Origin: Crossaster papposus
Taxonomy: Eukaryota > Echinodermata > Asteroidea > Velatida > Solasteridae
Direction of reading: 5' to 3'
NCBI GenBank assembly: GCA_037893245.1
Contig: JBAIAA010000604.1
Span: 1,488,001 to 1,552,000 of the forward strand
DNA: 64,000 bases
Shown: positions 34,230 to 45,098 of the stretch, one piece after another
Position numbering within the stretch: the stretch's first letter is position 1
How the letters are laid out: the number at the start of each line of letters is the position of its first letter
Notes under the pieces: generated by a model
Databases searched by the model: none
What the model was told of the DNA's origin: nothing
What the model saw: the letters and a program-made list of their open reading frames with translations, nothing else
Made by a program: the position numbers and the translations under genes

Positions 34230-34889
34230 GTCAGGTTCACTATGTTAAGAAAGACAGTTTCGTTCAATTTTTTTGGAGATTAGCAAACTTATACATTTTT
34301 AGAATCTTCAGAGCATGGAAAATCAGAAAATCAATGTTGGCATTTGCGTAGACACCTGCATGGCGGCCATCTTGGATTTTTAAAATGGCCGCCATAACAT
34401 ACATAATTTGCGCTGTTTTCGGCTTCTAGTCAACCAAAAAACATAATTTAAGAGGTTAATCCTATGTTTTCTGGGTCAAGGAATCTACTAAAAGCCACAC
34501 AATAGTGCGCAGAATTATAGAAAACAACAAAAAAGGTATGTGAAAACCATTTTCTTTATATTTGTGACATATCAGTGTTACGTAATACATATTTTGCGCT
34601 ATCTCGGCATCTAGTCAATCTATAAACTTATTTCAGTATATGTAATCTTATATTTTCTGGTTTAGGGAATTCAATAAACTCCTCAAAATAGTGCCCAGGA
34701 TTATATAAAAGCAATAAACAAAGGTAAATGAGCACCACTGTCTTTATGTTTGTGATTGACTATTACATAATACATGCCGCAAGTCATTTGAAGTTATAGG
34801 TACATGTACTGTTTATAAAGCAAAACAGAAAAGCCTTGTTAGTTATTAGCTTGAAATATAACTTTCTTACACAGGATCTACTAGGTCGA

Positions 34890-35534
34890 GATTGTTCACG
34901 ATTACGCTTTCACAAATCTTCATCACTGTCCTGAGTGTCACTTTGGGCAATACAGTCCGCATAATTTTCGCAGTCACTTCCACACAAACAAAGGTCTGTG
35001 TACCCCAAGTTGTGTCTCCTGCATGAACACCTCTGGGATGTGCAATGGGCTTTACACTAACATCTCACCAACTCTACAATGGCCTGTGGTGCAGGTGGAA
35101 CCTTCGTGGTCATTCTGATAATAGCCATGTTTGCGTGGGTCAAACTGACGTTGCCACGTCACGGTGGCTTGGCACCACACCTTACTCTGTATGTGCACAC
35201 GTTCAATGTGCTCCTCAAGGGCACCAACTGTAGGAGGCAACTTGCTGCTTTCTGCCAGATGTTTACAAAACAGATGCCATCTCAGGTCAGGAATACTTGT
35301 TATATGGATTCCCTTCGGGCAGTACATTAAGCATACAAACTTGGCTAATGCATCATTCACCTCCTGTGTTAGGTCGCCTTCCTCTGTCAGTTTCATCAGT
35401 GCTGAGATGATGTCCCTGTGAACCTTAATGTACTGTTGAAACCACTTGGTTTTTCCTACACCAGAGAATCTTCCAACATTGTCCACTCCGGTGAATGCAT
35501 GGAATACCAGTAATGCTACTGCCTTGTCAGACAT
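34890..35534 (-). pseudogene. Remnant of a transposon-linked protein with HAFTG motif and CXC-like cysteine region
   Basis: An open frame of 160 residues has ALLVFHAFTGVDNVGRFSG, KFVCLMYC and DLRWHLFCKHLAESSKLPPT. A frame change near 35090 and one stop later, the next frame gives PPAPQAIVELVR, then CKAHCTSQRCSCRRHNLG and LCLCGSDCENYADC. The same block order, FHAFTGCD to ELRWHLFCK to LPPTxGAL to a cysteine-rich CXC-like end, is widespread in invertebrate proteins that I believe to be mobile-element derived; the function is unknown to me. The N-terminal part is missing, replaced by the Penelope-like insertion at 35536. Confidence 0.7.
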
Positions 35535-35535
35535 A

Positions 35536-38495
35536 TAAGCTCACACCCGTTCAAACTACCTTCAACTTGGACTCCCCAACCTACCTTCAATCTAAACCTA
35601 GAGTCATATATTGAAGGCACTGTGGAGGAACTGTCCAGACTGAAAATTCAAAATGTCAAACTAAATATAACAAAAGCAGAACGTGTTGCGCTATCTGGCC
35701 TTAAGAAAAGACAGGATATTATCATCAAACAATTCGATAAAGGCCGCGGTGTGTTCGTCCTTAACAAACAAGACTACATACGTGAAGGGACACGACAATT
35801 AACAGGCCCCCACTATGAAGAAATTAACAGGGACCTGACCGATGAAACCGCGGAATTAGTCTCTCAAGCCATACGCCAACTCTACGTGGACGGACTCATA
35901 TCGAAAGACATATCTGAGTTTCTTAACCCCCGCAACCACGACATTAAAACACCTTGCCTTTACCTCCTACCGAAAGTTCACAAAAAAGTACCAGAAGGAA
36001 CACGCGGTTCGTGGGGAGGCCAATCATTATTGGTTGCGGAGGACCGACTCAATCCATATCCAAATACATAGACTATTTCTTGCTCCCAATTGTCAAACAG
36101 CAAAGCACATACAGAGTTACACACGCGATTCCGGGCATGTGCTTGAAAAACTAAATAACCTGACATTGGAGCAAGATAACTTATTGATAACACTGGATAT
36201 AGTATCCATGTACACTAACTGCCCACAAGATGAGGCAATTGAATCAGTTTGTGACGCACTTGCAATGGCCGACGACAGACTATACGCAATACCCAAGCCT
36301 ACGACAGACCACGCGCGAAGTCTCCTTGAACTCATTATGCGTCGAAACACGTTTGAATTCAATGGCAAGTTTTTCAGACAAAACAATTGGCGTGGCCATG
36401 GGCAGCGAATGCAGTCCGGAGATTTGTGACATAACCCTCCCTCACAATCCCTCAATTGTGAGCTACATGCGATATAGAGACAATGTTCTTATATTCTTTA
36501 ACGGAAATGAAAAGCAGGCTGCTGACCTAGTGCAATCACTTAATACAATTCATCCTACGCTGAAGTTCACGTCTGAGATCTCGCACCGCCAAGTCACTTT
36601 TCTCGACCTTATTATCTACAAAGGCGAACGATTCATACATGAAGGGATATTGGATACTCGAGTCGCTACAAAAAAACCTGATACATTTCAGTACCTAGCT
36701 CGAGATTCAGCACACCCCAAGTCGGTATTTGGCGGATTAATCAAGGGCGAAGTGACCAGATACAAACGTATATGTACCCATTTAAAAGACTTTGAGGAGA
36801 GGGTTGAATTCTTCAAAGACAAACTTCAAAAGCGCGGATACACAAACGAAGACCTAGCCCTCCTTTCTCAAAGGGGCGAGACTTCCGCGGACCCTAAGCG
36901 TGAAAAAAACAAAAACAATATCCCACTGGTGTTCGTCCTACCATACTACCCACATGTCGCGCACCCAGCCCTCAAACGGGCTATCCTCAAACACTGGCCC
37001 TTGATTAGCGAAAACGAATATCTGAATAGGCTATTTGATACCCAGCCCATCCTGGCATACAAACGGCACAAAAACATAAAAGATGAACTTGTTCGATCTA
37101 GGACTAAAGCATCTCCACAATCCAACCAAGAGGAACAAAATCTTGATGAGGAGAATCTGCAAATTCTATTGAAATGGATCTCAAGACTAAAACAAAATAA
37201 ATAAGTCAAACCCCACCCCCCCCCCCCCCTTGTCCTTGCCACGCGTCATATAAACCGACACACAAATAAAAACAAGGAAAGGAAAATGAACTACATGTAT
37301 ATAAGAAGGTGACTGATGAAGTGCATGATATAGCACAGAAAATATGCCCTGCTCCCCTTCCAAAAAAGGGAAAAAAAGAGGGGACGGCATATTATCACCG
37401 GTAATAATCAATCACTGTGTGAACTAAAAACAAAGGGACCACTGTTGCAATACACAAACCGGTCATCGCGTCGCCAAAACCAGAGACAGGGTTTGAAACT
37501 CCCGCTTTTAGGGAATGTCTAACCTAATTGGCCTGCAGACGTTTGATGTATTTGCCCGTCCACGAACTCAAACCACGGACTGTCATCTAGCAGAGATAAT
37601 GTGGCTAGAACTGACCCCCAGATGCGTGTCTTCAAAAAAAAAAAAAAAAAAAAGTTAAGAACTACGCTCGGCAAACAACCACTTTCTAGCATACCCACTA
37701 GTTAACGTACAAAATCAGATCTATCTCTGTAGACCAGTCACAAATACAATCCATATGATACTTGTCAGCAGAACCTTTTCCGCGTCTCCAAAAAATAACG
37801 AAAAGCACGGAGGGGTTCCTTTGAAACTTGTACAAGAACCCCCCCCCCCCCCCCCCCCCCCATTCCTACAGACTGCAATCTCGCGAACAAAATGTTGCCT
37901 GAACTGACCTCCCATGAAGCGTATATCACTAGCAAAAAAACCTTAAATTAAGAATTACGCTCTGGGCGGGATAGTTACGCAACCACACTGCTGGCATACT
38001 ACATGTAGCACATCATAAATTATAGAGATTTATCTCTGCAGACCAGCCACACACCTACAATCCAATGATACTTCACGCAGCAGAACTGCTTCAGCATCTC
38101 CAAAAAAATTACGAAAACGATGAGAAAACAGTTCTGACTTGTGACAACTCCCATAAACACCCTCCCCTTCCCACATAGAATGAGTTCTGATTCAATGCAG
38201 CTAACTCTAGAATTGATCTAAAAAAATTAATAAAAAACAATTAACTGATCATTCCTTGAAGTATGCCTGCATAAACCGGTGTCTCTGTGCTATACCTTCT
38301 TGCAAAAGCATTCCATTAGAATTAAAAAACCTAATAGCCTCACAGAAAAAGAAAGAAAATTCCACAAAACCCAGTATTACACGTCCTTCACGTTAATGTC
38401 CTTCCCAGGTGACCGAGAATGGTTCTACAAATTTAAAAAAACGTGAGTGACATGTATGATTACGCTGCTTCCCAATAAAAACAACAAAACAAAAT
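35536..38495 (+). pseudogene. Penelope-like element, copy 2 (RT, frameshifted, no GIY-YIG nuclease seen)
   Basis: The RT starts with the typical FKLPSTWTPQPTFNLNLESY lead-in near 35552, then KRQDIIIKQFDKGRGVFVLN, YLLPKVHK, RPIIIGCGGPTQSISKYID (shifted frame), NLLITLDIVSMYTNCP, IGVAMGSECSPE, YMRYRDNVLIFF, TFLDLIIYKG, AHPKSVFGGLIKGE and FVLPYYPHVAHPALK. At least three frame changes lie between 36000 and 36430. The catalytic doublet normally read DD is DN here. Coding ends at 37204 without the GIY-YIG endonuclease that canonical Penelopes carry after the RT; a 1.3-kb 3' region follows. The 5' end stops just before the RT, so an N-terminal nuclease cannot be excluded. Confidence 0.85.
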
Positions 38496-38878
38496 GTAAG
38501 CGGAATAGTATTGTTCCACTCTGTGGCGTAACATAGGATTAGCATATATTACAAATATAAAGAAAATGGTTTTCACATACCTTTTTTGTTGTTTTCTTTA
38601 ATCCTGAGCACTATTGTGTGGCTTTTAATAGATTCCTTGACCCCAAAAACATAGGATTAGCCTCTTAAATTTTTTTTTTTGGTTGACTAGAAGCCGAAAA
38701 CAGCGCAAATTATGTATTTTAGGGCGGCCATTTTGAAAATCCAAGATGGCCGCCATGCAGGTGTCTACGCAAATGCCAACATTGATTTTCTGATTTTCCA
38801 TGCTCTGAAGATTCTAAAAATGTATAAGTTTGCTAATCTCCCAAAAAATTGAACGAAACTACATAGTGAACCTGACTA

Positions 38879-39260
38879 TCTGTCGTTCAGCGGATTTACC
38901 AAGATGTTTGCGAACTAGATGATAGACAGTTTCCATCCTCTTCCTTAATGATGCAACATACTCGCATTCATTTTGAGGTGGGTCCTCTGTGGCGGGGCCA
39001 CCGAGTACAAACGCAATTCGAGCGATTCACAATACCTAGAAGCTGCCGTTGGAGGCGCAAATCCTGCTATACTCGCAGTGCATCATGGGGAAAAGTCGGC
39101 ATCAGTTTGAAAAACGGTATTCATTTTGCATGCACTCATCAGTTTTTACGTTTTTCTGGACGCGCACGATTAAAGTTCCAATTTGTTTCTGCAAATAACA
39201 ATGTTTTAATCAACGACGCTTCCGGATACATTTATGTTTGTGTTGTACCTCGCGTGAACA
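38879..39260 (-). other. Gypsy integrase segment with an insertion-like non-homologous stretch
   Basis: Bases 38880-38940 still read as integrase (RMETVYHLVRKHLGKSAERQ). Right of this to 39260 the integrase homology is lost. Two similar words, ATTGTGAATCGCYCGAATTG, near 39021-39040 and 39359-39379, bracket about 340 bases, suggesting a short duplication or insertion. A plus-strand open frame at 38948-39271 has no recognisable domain. Confidence 0.5.
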
Positions 39261-40178
39261 ACGAAGAATAGATATTTCACTACGGTATGATATACGGAAG
39301 AAGTCGACCGTAAAGTTTAAAAGTGGCTCTTTTGAGTCAAACGCTTGGTGGCGCACTGCATTGTGAATCGCCCGAATTGGCAAGTGTGTTTCTCGACCTA
39401 ACATCAACATGTTGGGTGAGTAACGTGTAGCTTCATGCTGACAACTTCTGTACGCTGAAGTTAGAAGTGGGAGGTGGGTATCCCAATTGCGTTGGTCACC
39501 GTCAACATACGCTGCGATCATGTCGACTAAAACTTGATTAAATCTCTCCGCCTGTCCATTGGCGGATGGATGGTATGGAGAAGTTCGAGTTTTGTGGATT
39601 TCCAACAGTTTACAAACTTCTTGCATGAGATGGGACTCGTACGTTCGACCCTGATCGGAGTGAATGTCAAGGGGTGGGCCAAAACGGGAAATATACTCGT
39701 AGACGATTTTATGAGCTACCGTCTCTGCCTTCTGGTTGGGAATGGGGTAAGCCTCCATCCACTTTGTGAATTGGTCACCGACTAGGAGAATGTATCTGTT
39801 GCCATTGTCACTGACAGGAAACGGACCAAGGATATCCGTGACCAGTCTGTCTAGCGGCGCGCCGACTCGATAATCCTTGAGATGTGCTCTGGGGGTTGTG
39901 TGTGGCCTTTTCCGTGCACCACACTTCGCACACTTCCGGACCCATTCACGAACGGTTCCCTTCAGTCGGTACCAGTAAAACTGGCGTTTGACTTTCTGAG
40001 AAGTTTTCTTCACCCCGAGATGAGCAGAGATCACGGCGTCGTGTGTAGCTTTAAGAACGGCACCCTGCAGTTCTTGTGGAACAACAAGTTGTAGGTAAGA
40101 CTGGGTTTGATCAGGGGTCACCCATCTTTTGAAAAGAACACCGTCTTTTAGCACCAGCTGTTGCCATAGCAACCACAA
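39261..40178 (-). pseudogene. Gypsy integrase, zinc-binding and catalytic domains
   Basis: Carries the HHCC-type N-terminal domain (THDAVISAHLG, then CAKCGARK) and the DDE core: DRLVTDILGPFPVS, the IHSDQGRTYES block and SPYHPSANGQAERFNQ with the catalytic D, D and E in place. It catalyses insertion of the cDNA. The frame ends near 39270 where the non-homologous stretch begins. Confidence 0.9.
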
Positions 40179-40204
40179 GTTCCTTGAGGCGGGACTCTCT
40201 CGTG

Positions 40205-40996
40205 CTATCTGGTCTCTGCTTGGTCTGTCGGGATGATTCTCAGGTCTGGATCTGCTCTCTGCAGTTCAGCTATTTCCTCTGTCGTATAGCCACCGACCCA
40301 AGATGTGGCTCGTCCGGCGCTGGGACCGGCGGGGACACTCGAAGGGGCACGCTCACTCGTGTCCTCACCATCTTGGTCGTCTTGCTGTTCAGTTGGATTC
40401 GATTGTTCTGCAAGTTGCTGCCCGGCACTTGAACCGGCGTCGGCATCCTTACGAGGGATGCAGGGCGCGTTGCAGTTCGACTCTCCTCCAGCTGAATCAG
40501 AGGATCCTGTAGCAGGTTTAGTTCGGTTGGGCGGCCGTACTACCCGAATGGCAGTGGGCAATTGGGCTTGCCCGGTAGTTTCTCCAGGAGGCGTGGTTGT
40601 GCGCCAAAATTGACCGTTGAACTGTCCATCGTCAAGGTCGCCGGTAAACTCACTGCACGAGCGCCAAATAAGTTTACCAAGGCTGCACACAGGAACCAGT
40701 AGGAGTGTTACTATAATTGCCATCAGTGCGAGGACTGTCCGCGGGGATGCGGGCATGGCCTTAGGGTTGTCGTCATTGCTCGAGGGCTGATCGTCAGGTG
40801 AAGTTCTCGGCGGAGATTGAACTTCAACAGTGGTAGCGTTTACTCGTTTGGTCGAAAGGGGGACCACGTCGTCGATTTTGACAAAATCAGACCACATCTC
40901 GCTTTTGGCTTTGCACTTCTCGCATCCGCCGCAGGGGAGATCAGTGAGTATGGTCGTGCCATCGTAGCACAGGCAGTCGTCAGGGTCACATGGCAC
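40205..40996 (-). pseudogene. Gypsy pol linker between RNase H and integrase, with a hydrophobic segment
   Basis: A 263-residue open frame. It starts with the cysteine-rich DPDDCLCYDG and CGGCEKCKAK spacer known between RNase H and integrase of some Gypsy families, then a P/S/D-rich stretch, a strongly hydrophobic 20-25-residue run beginning TVLALMAIIVTLLLVPV, another polar P/Q/E-rich stretch, and finally TTEEIAELQRADPDLRIIP, which resembles the usual lead into the integrase. The membrane-like segment is unusual here. Whether it is translated as part of pol is unknown. Confidence 0.6.
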
Positions 40997-41511
40997 CCTA
41001 TAGAGAGGGCATCTGCGTTGCCATGTTTTCTCCCTGGTCGATGCTCGATTTTGAAGTCAAACTGAGACAAGATTTGAAGCCATCTTGCCATCTGGTCGAC
41101 AGGCTCACGAAAGGACATGACCCATCGAAGAGCGCTGTGATCAGTTCTGACGAGGAACTGTTTTCCCAGTAGGTAGTGCCGGAAGTACTGGAGGAAGGTG
41201 ACGATAGCAAGGAGTTCTCTCCTCGTAGTGCAGTAGCGGCGCTGCGGCTTTGTCATCGACCGACTGGCGTAAGCTATCGGTCGTTCCTCCTCCCTCTAGG
41301 TCCGATTACACCACTGGAGTTGCGATAGAGTTGCACCAATGCCAGTATCTGAAGCATCGGTATCAATGATGAACAACCCATCATCATTTGGATACGACAT
41401 GACTTCGTTGCCGGTGAGGGCGGCCTTTAATTTCTCAAAAGCCGCTCGGCAATCGGGCGTCCACTTAAACGTCTGTCCGGCCTCTAACAGACGATGTAAG
41501 AGGCTGGCCAT
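40840..41511 (-). pseudogene. Gypsy RNase H domain, frame-broken
   Basis: The first block FIIDTDASDTGIGATLSQ is in 41296-41511. After a frame change and apparent loss of a few codons near 41290, YCTTRRELLAIVTFLQYFRH and FLVRTDHSALRW, then QFDFKIEHRPGRKHGNADAL, follow in 40840-41256. These are the acid residues and the connection typical of Gypsy RNase H. Confidence 0.85.
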
Positions 41512-41755
41512 CGTGGCGAATTGGGCTATGAATCTACGGTAGTAGAAACAGAGTCCAAGGAAAGAGCGTACTTCAGTAATGTTCTTGGGAGTCGGCCAGT
41601 TCTGTACGGCAGAAACTTTACTAGGGTCGGGTTTGACACCATCTGGTGTGATGATGTGGCCGAGAAACAGAACTTCCGTCTGGAAAAGTTCACACTTACT
41701 CGGCTTCAGCTTCAGTCCAGCTTTCCCTAGTCGGCGTAGAACTTCATCAAGACGC

Positions 41756-42025
41756 TCAATATGCTCTGAAAATGTTGATGACTGGATGATTATCGTCTAG
41801 ATATATCAGAAGAGTTCGCCATTGCAGACCCTTGAGTACTAGTTCCATACAGCGCTCAAAGGTGCTGGGTGCGTTACATAACCCAAAAGGCATGGTCACG
41901 TACTCGTACAGTCCACTTCGGGTTACAAACGCGGTCTTGTGACGATCTTCCTCCTTCACCTCAATCTGCCAGTAGCCCGACTGCAGATCAAGAGTACTGA
42001 AGACTTTTGCCCCACTCCACGGATT
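41756..42025 (-). pseudogene. Gypsy reverse transcriptase, palm part only
   Basis: Shows FSTLDLQSGYWQIEV, FVTRSGLYEYVTMPFGLCNA, FERCMELVLKGL and the catalytic LIYLDD. The finger region that should precede it (LVTKKDGS, RFCVDYRKLN) is absent: the protease-side frame runs directly into the SGAKVFSTLD region near 42020, so several hundred bases have been deleted. Continuation towards the thumb region is in other frames to 41520. Confidence 0.85.
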
Positions 42026-43064
42026 TGGCGAAAGTGTTCTCGTGGTTAGCCAAAAGTTCACACAATGATTTCTGCTGGTACGGGGACAGGTTTTCACAGC
42101 TCCTCTCGTACAGTTTCTGAAGATTTTCTGACCACTTGTCAGAAGGATTCTTGGGGTTGGGGGGTTGGGGGCTGACTGGGTTGACTGCATATGATGCTGG
42201 GCGGGCATGCTCTCTGCACACACGTGTTACTCGATAAAGGTGATCGATTTCACCGTTTTCTTGTTCGGCTATGAGTTCCACTGCATCAACTTCATGCAGG
42301 TAACCAAGTGTTATACCCGCCTGAAGTTCAATGTGCTCGGGTGATGTGTTCATAACTCTGACGGGTATGCCGATGTCCTCTCGGTAGGGATCAGTTAGTG
42401 AACTTCCGACCACGAGATTGTGACGATGGTTTACAGGCTCAACGACTGCAAACTCTGAGTTGAGTTTGTAATGATCGGCTACACCCTCTGCAATCCACTC
42501 GCTGCATGCTGGAATTGTAATGTTCTTCTTCAGGGCAATCTTAATTGCATGGGGAGGGGCTCCCTCGACTGTCCATTGAACCCAGTTACCGGCAATTCGC
42601 ATGCCGTGTCGTGCCTCCAATACGCAATCATAGTGGTACAGAAAGTCATAGCCAAGGATTCCTTCATCGCTGATGGGGGCGACAAATGCATCCCATTGGA
42701 AGTGCCGTTCACCAATCATCATGTCTATTGTGGCAACACCTTCAATGTCAATTAGTTCCTTGTTTGCCGTTTCTAGTTTTGTGCTTTTGCAGGGGGGTTT
42801 GAGTTCAGGGCGTTTTTCAGCGGAGATCTGGCTGAAAAGTGCTGAAGAAATGATGGTCACCGCCGCTCCGGTGTCGACTAAAAGTTCGCTATCTTTGCCG
42901 CACATCTGCACTTGCAAAAATGCAGACATGCCTTGAAATGTCTGTCTACCCAATCGGATAGTGTTCTGTTCATTTGGACGGACCGTTGCCAGGCCGGACG
43001 GCACGGTCCGCGTTAGTTTTCCGACTGTATGACGACGACCTCCTTGGCCGCTCTGTCGGGGCAC
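42026..43064 (-). pseudogene. Gypsy aspartic protease region
   Basis: An open frame with ELLVDTGAAVTIISSALF, the retropepsin active site DTGA, and the later GILGYDFLYHYD block. It cuts the gag-pol precursor. The frame overlaps the end of gag by about 50 bases, consistent with a frameshifted gag-pol arrangement, and fuses into the truncated RT at about 42020. Confidence 0.85.
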
Positions 43065-44221
43065 TTGTTTGCAAAGTGGCCGGGCTTACCACATTTGAAA
43101 CAAGTCACACCATCAGTTCTCCTCTGCTTCTTGGCTTCAGCGGACGTGGAAAATCTCTGTTTGTTGGCGTTGTGGGCGGGCGTATCTTTGATCAGCTTGA
43201 CGATTCCATTCAACCGCCGGTCGAGGTTGTCCTGAAACTGCTTGAGCTGTTTTTGGGTGACAAACCCCGGCTCCGCCTCGGGTGTTGCCTGCACGGTGTT
43301 CACTCGGCGTGCCTTTCCTGGGCTTGTAGTATCACGGAGGCTCAGGAAGTTTTCCACCGCTGTAGTGGCCTCCTCAAGGGACTTGGGATTTGTCATCCCA
43401 ACAGAAACTGCCATCTGCTGATCGGAGAGACCCTTCAGAAAGTGGCGAAGGGCGATGCTTCCCCTTGTAATTGGGTCAGCCGTTGGGTAGCCACGAAAGA
43501 CGAGGCGGCGAATGTCAGCTACAAACTCCGCCAGCTTCTCCGTCGGCTGATGTCTCCTCGCTTCTAGCTGAGCGATGTAGTAGTTCGGCAACTGTCGCTC
43601 GCCAAATCGCTTGTCGAGCTCTTTTATCAAAGTGTCTGACGACTTGATTGCCTCAGGTTCCATTTGTTGAAACACGTACTCAGCCGCCTTAAGCTGCTTA
43701 CAAGTCGAAAGCGTTTTTCTTCTTCAGTCCAGCCGCAAGCCTCGGCGAGACCCATCAAAGGACGGACAAAGCCTTCCCATGACTTCGTGCCGTCAAATTC
43801 TCCTTGGCGAGGGAGAGGAACATCCAGCTTATGACTCGGCTGTGTTCTGGAAAGACGGGACTCTGCTGCTGTTGGCCTGGGGACAGTAGAAGGGTTGGTA
43901 CTGGTGGTTGACATCACTGGTTGTGATTCCTGGGGCGAATTCGCTGAAACATCTGCTCCTGATGTCTGTCTCCTCAGCCGTTGGTGGACTGTGAAACGCA
44001 GCAGTTGCACGGAGCTGTTTCAGCTCTTTTTCCGCCTCCACTGAACAAAGCTTCAAGAGTTCGAATTCTTGCTTGAGTTCTGAACTTTCTGCCTGTAGAC
44101 TTGAAAACGACATGTCGCTATCATCACCCTCATACAATGACTGCAACCTGCGAGATTTTCGCCTTTGCTTGGTAGGCATTTGAGTTAATGGTAGCGTTTG
44201 AGTTAATAGACGGGAGTTCAA
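43013..44221 (-). pseudogene. Gypsy gag, two frameshifts
   Basis: The N-terminal part at 43829-44221 is charged and coiled (SSELKQEFELLK). A frame change leads to GEFDGTKSWEGFVRPLMGLA and EEKRFRLVSSL in 43627-44010, part of the capsid region, and another to the C-terminal capsid and nucleocapsid in 43013-43675, with QLPNYYIAQLEARRHQPTEK, GSIALRHFLKGL and the zinc knuckle CFKCGKPGHFANKC. Gag packages the element RNA. Frame breaks mean no full-length product. Confidence 0.87.
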
Positions 44222-44327
44222 AGCTAGCAGATCCGCTCAGTGGAGGGGCATGCGATGTGACTTAATTAAAAGTCATGATTGAGTTCGATGATGTGTGTAA
44301 GTTCATATCCCACCGCTTGCCACCAGT

Positions 44328-44910
44328 GTAACGTCTCACTCGGGTAGAGCCGTTATCAAAATAAGAGTCAAGATACAGCATCTTACACACACTATACTAC
44401 TGGTTTATTCAGAAGTATTTACATCACAATAGAGGGCGCACTATATACAAGATCTAGTTTGGGCCTTACATGTTCTCTGAGTATTGAGAGAGTGAAGCTC
44501 TGTGGCTAGAGCATGCATACAGCTCATGCTGGGAACGAAGCTCTGTGTATGAGCTCAGCTCGGATAATAATCTACTCCGCCATTTCCACGCCATTTATAT
44601 AGGCTTTTGGGTGCGCGTCTTAGCCAATGAGAGCATTGGATTCTGGTAGTTATGAATAATGCATACGTGTACAAAGTCAATGGGGATGTTCCTATGGAGG
44701 ATTTGTACACGTTCTGACTTAGACATTCTTGCATGAGAAAGTCCGATAGTTGTGGTGAGCGGGTGAAGTAGGATTACTCGCGATACGGGGAGTAATCCTC
44801 GAGGAAAGGGAAAGGGGTAACTTTCTCGGTACATAGGGTTATGCACAAGACTTAGTCTCTAGACTAGATGAGAACCTACACACAGTTCTATGGAGTAAAC
44901 TCTTGCGTGG
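44328..44910 (-). repeat. Gypsy 5' LTR
   Basis: About 583 bp matching the split LTR at 31364-33074. Begins TGTAACGTCTCACTCGGGTA on the plus strand. On the minus strand the LTR is followed by CTGGTGGCAAGCGGTGGGAT, a likely primer-binding region. A TATATA box-like word lies near 44592. Confidence 0.88.
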
Positions 44911-45098
44911 GGAGGGTAACTTGACCTCTGGTGTACCGTGACAGTACAGTGTGGTTTAGCGGCTCCCAGTCGCTATGTATAGGGTCCACACTCGCTAATG
45001 TGAAGGGTCAGTTTGGGTCGAATACAGGGGTAAGGTATATGAGGGGAATTCACATCGACTCCGGAGAAAGTATGAGGGAAAACGACTAAATAAGGCAT

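Larger units (their letters stand above)
34230..38876 (-). mobile_element. 4.6-kb element with about 330-bp terminal inverted repeats, carrying a HAFTG/CXC protein remnant
   Basis: Inverted repeats 34230-34567 and 38549-38876 match at high identity and start GTCAGGTTCACTATG, with a TA on each side (34228-34229 and 38877-38878) as target duplication. The left copy holds about 10 bases the right one lacks. A diverged repeat of the inner TIR part follows at 34568-34760. The only element-borne coding region is the remnant at 34890-35534; the rest of the interior is a Penelope-like copy. TA duplication suggests a Tc1/mariner-type mechanism, but the protein is not a known mariner transposase. Confidence 0.82.
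31364..44910 (-). mobile_element. Gypsy LTR retrotransposon, defective, with nested insertions
   Basis: Minus-strand element bounded by two LTR copies. Internal order from right to left is gag, protease, RT, RNase H, a long linker, integrase: the Gypsy order. A large insertion (34230-38876) splits the integrase and an I-type fragment splits the left LTR. LTR outer limits rest on where the two copies stop matching; no clear target duplication was found. Confidence 0.9.

Noticed and set aside
38948..39271. 107-residue plus-strand frame within the Gypsy integrase interval
   Set aside because: No recognised domain, opposite to the Gypsy coding strand, and bracketed by a short duplicated word suggesting rearranged sequence.
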